Position numbers and translations under genes: made by a program
The notes under the pieces: model-generated
What the model saw: the letters and a program-made list of their open reading frames with translations, nothing else
Told to the model about the DNA's origin: nothing
The model's database searches: none
Shown: piece after piece, positions 33,064 to 34,328 of the stretch
Numbering within the stretch: the first letter of the stretch is position 1
Layout of the letters: each line of letters opens with the position of its first letter
NCBI GenBank assembly: GCA_013823635.1
Contig: PNML01000025.1
Coordinates: 1-34,328, forward strand
DNA: 34,328 nt
Reading direction: 5' to 3'
DNA from: Polaromonas sp.
GTDB taxonomy: Bacteria > Pseudomonadota > Gammaproteobacteria > Burkholderiales > Burkholderiaceae_C

Positions 33064-34328
33064 ATGGCCTGCCACCTTGCCACCCGCCCCCTTCTGCCGC
33101 TGACCGGCCACACCCCCTTGAACCAAATCCAACTGTTTTTGCCCTGCGCCGCCGGCGTGGAAGGCTATCTGGCCGACGAAGTCACCCGCATCACCGGGCT
33201 GCGGGGGCGTCCGGGCCGGGCCGGGCTCATGCTGTCGGCCTCCTGGCGCGACGCCATGAAGCTCAACCTCCACAGCCGCCTGGCCCAGCGCGTGCTGGTG
33301 CAACTGGCGCACGACCCCTACCGCTCCGAGGCCGACCTGTACGAGGCCGCCGCGGCTGTGGCCTGGGAGATCTGGTTCACCCCGCGCCAGACCTTCAAAA
33401 TTGACATCACCGCCCAGCACAGCCCCCTGCAAAGCCTGAACTTTGCCGCCCTGAAGGTGAAAGACGCCGTGGCCGACCGCTTCCGCCACAAAACCGGCGT
33501 GCGCCCCGACGTGGACACCGCCCGCCCGGATGTGCGCATTTTTGTGCACCTCACCACCGACCACGTCAGCCTCTACATCGACACCTCGGGCGAGCCGCTG
33601 TTCAAACGCGGCTGGCGCGAAGACAAGGGCGATGCCCCGCTGAAGGAAACCCTGGCCGCCGCCATGCTGGCCGCCGCCGGGTGGGATGGTCGCCAGGGCG
33701 CTGACCTGCCGCTGTACGACCCCTGCTGCGGCAGCGGCACCATTGCGATCGAAGCCGCACAGATGGCCCTGTGCATCCCGCCCGGCGGGCAGCGCCGTTT
33801 CGGCTTTGAACGCCTGTTGCCCTTCCAGGCCCATGTGTGGAACGGTATCAATGATGAAGCAGAAGAGGCATACAACGCATGCGCTGGAGGGCCAAAAGGC
33901 TTTAAGAATGGCGATGCCCCCTTCATTTTTGGCAGCGACGTGTCGCACCGCATGGTGGACTTCGCCCAGCGCAACGCCGAGCGTGCCGGGGTGGCGCATG
34001 CCATCGAGTTCCGGGGCGGCGACGCACTGCAGCGCATGCCCCCGTGCGAGCGCCCCGGTGTCATGCTGCTCAACCCCCCGTACGGCGAGCGCATCGCCGC
34101 CGCCGGTGTGGCGGGCCAGCGTGCGCAGGACCGCGCCCAGGGGCCGCGCGTGCACCGCGTCCACTCGTCCGAGGGGCGTCAACCCGCCTCCCCCGTGGGC
34201 AGGGGGCGCGAGCAGGCGCAGACCGACGACGGAGGCTCCGACTTCTTCCCCCGCCTGGCCACGCACTGGAAGCGCAACTTCCCCGGCTGGACGGCCTGGA
34301 TGCTCACCCCCGACCTCAAGCTGCCCAC
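33064..34328 (+). CDS. rlmL: THUMP-domain rRNA methyltransferase, RlmL type (3' truncated)
   Basis: SAM-dependent N2-guanine 23S rRNA methyltransferase of the RlmL (COG0116) family, cut by the window end. The N-terminus has LFLPCAAGVEGYLADEV and a THUMP domain (about 45-165). The Rossmann catalytic domain follows, with DKGDAPLKETLAAAML, SAM motif I DPCCGSGT and catalytic NPPYGER. Two segments look inserted: an in-frame repeat around residues 263-283 and a hydrophilic stretch of about 35 residues after NPPYGER, before DFFPRL. The ATG at 33064 is tentative; in-frame GTG codons at 33049 and 33055 and a TTG at 33118 are alternatives. It is divergent from the GH8 gene. Confidence 0.9.
   Translation, partial: MACHLATRPLLPLTGHTPLNQIQLFLPCAAGVEGYLADEVTRITGLRGRPGRAGLMLSASWRDAMKLNLHSRLAQRVLVQLAHDPYRSEADLYEAAAAVAWEIWFTPRQTFKIDITAQHSPLQSLNFAALKVKDAVADRFRHKTGVRPDVDTARPDVRIFVHLTTDHVSLYIDTSGEPLFKRGWREDKGDAPLKETLAAAMLAAAGWDGRQGADLPLYDPCCGSGTIAIEAAQMALCIPPGGQRRFGFERLLPFQAHVWNGINDEAEEAYNACAGGPKGFKNGDAPFIFGSDVSHRMVDFAQRNAERAGVAHAIEFRGGDALQRMPPCERPGVMLLNPPYGERIAAAGVAGQRAQDRAQGPRVHRVHSSEGRQPASPVGRGREQAQTDDGGSDFFPRLATHWKRNFPGWTAWMLTPDLKLP
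33850..33911 (+). repeat. Short interspersed repeat, copy D (inside rlmL)
   Basis: Segment with the core TGCGCTGGAGGGCCAAAAGG beginning at 33880, preceded by GATGAAGCAGAAGAGGCATA. It matches the AGCGCTGGAGGCCAAA part of copies A and C and is less G+C-rich than the surrounding gene. It is read in frame as about residues 263-283 of the methyltransferase, between motif I and NPPY. Confidence 0.55.

Noticed and set aside
1-34328. CRISPR arrays, tRNA or rRNA genes, integrases and insertion sequences
   Set aside because: Looked for and not seen: no regularly spaced repeats, no tRNA-like cloverleaf recognised, no transposase or integrase motif.

Overview
The window is a high-G+C stretch (well above 60% by eye) of a betaproteobacterial chromosome, most likely Burkholderiales and plausibly Comamonadaceae. 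The reasons are the housekeeping genes argS, dsbA, lptA-lptB-rpoN and a THUMP-type rRNA methyltransferase, the codon use, and short AT-rich repeats containing AGCGCTGGAGGCC that I associate with that family. The species cannot be named from the sequence alone.

Layout. (1) 1-2526: the 3' end of argS, a SPOR-domain membrane protein and dsbA, closed by a strong intrinsic terminator. (2) 2591-5670: lptA, lptB and rpoN in overlapping order; no lptC or kdsC lies next to them. (3) 5781-12712: two tandem paralogous giant regulators of 1137 and 1163 aa. Each has a SARP-like winged-helix DNA-binding domain, a degenerate class III cyclase homology domain, a STAND-type NTPase and a long helical repeat region. 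(4) 12713-12955: a non-coding stretch with two perfect CTAACGGT direct repeats 11 bp apart, placed 8 bp (counted as heptamers) before a -10-like hexamer. (5) 12956-31539: one tightly packed 15-gene operon for an MSHA-like type IV pilus or pseudopilus. It holds seven prepilin-like proteins, inner-membrane assembly proteins, an outer-membrane secretin lipoprotein, MshN-, MshM/ExeA-, MshE/GspE- and MshG/GspF-like proteins. (6) 31540-31804: a convergent intergenic region with a possible gene remnant. (7) 31805-32923 on the minus strand: a GH8 endoglucanase of the BcsZ type. (8) 33064 to the end: an RlmL-type methyltransferase, cut by the window edge.

How it fits together. The two regulators end directly before the operon, and the spacing of the repeats in front of the first pilin gene matches the operator/promoter geometry known for actinobacterial SARPs. 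I therefore infer that one or both regulators activate the pilus operon. The operon encodes a platform, an extension-type ATPase, a secretin and two pilin families, but no prepilin peptidase and no PilT-type retraction ATPase in the window; processing would need a peptidase encoded elsewhere.

The least familiar parts are three minor prepilins (374, 407 and 823 aa) that share a conserved body with a fourth, shorter paralog but carry an added Ala-rich hydrophobic C-terminal segment, and the pairing of SARP-type regulation with a proteobacterial pilus.
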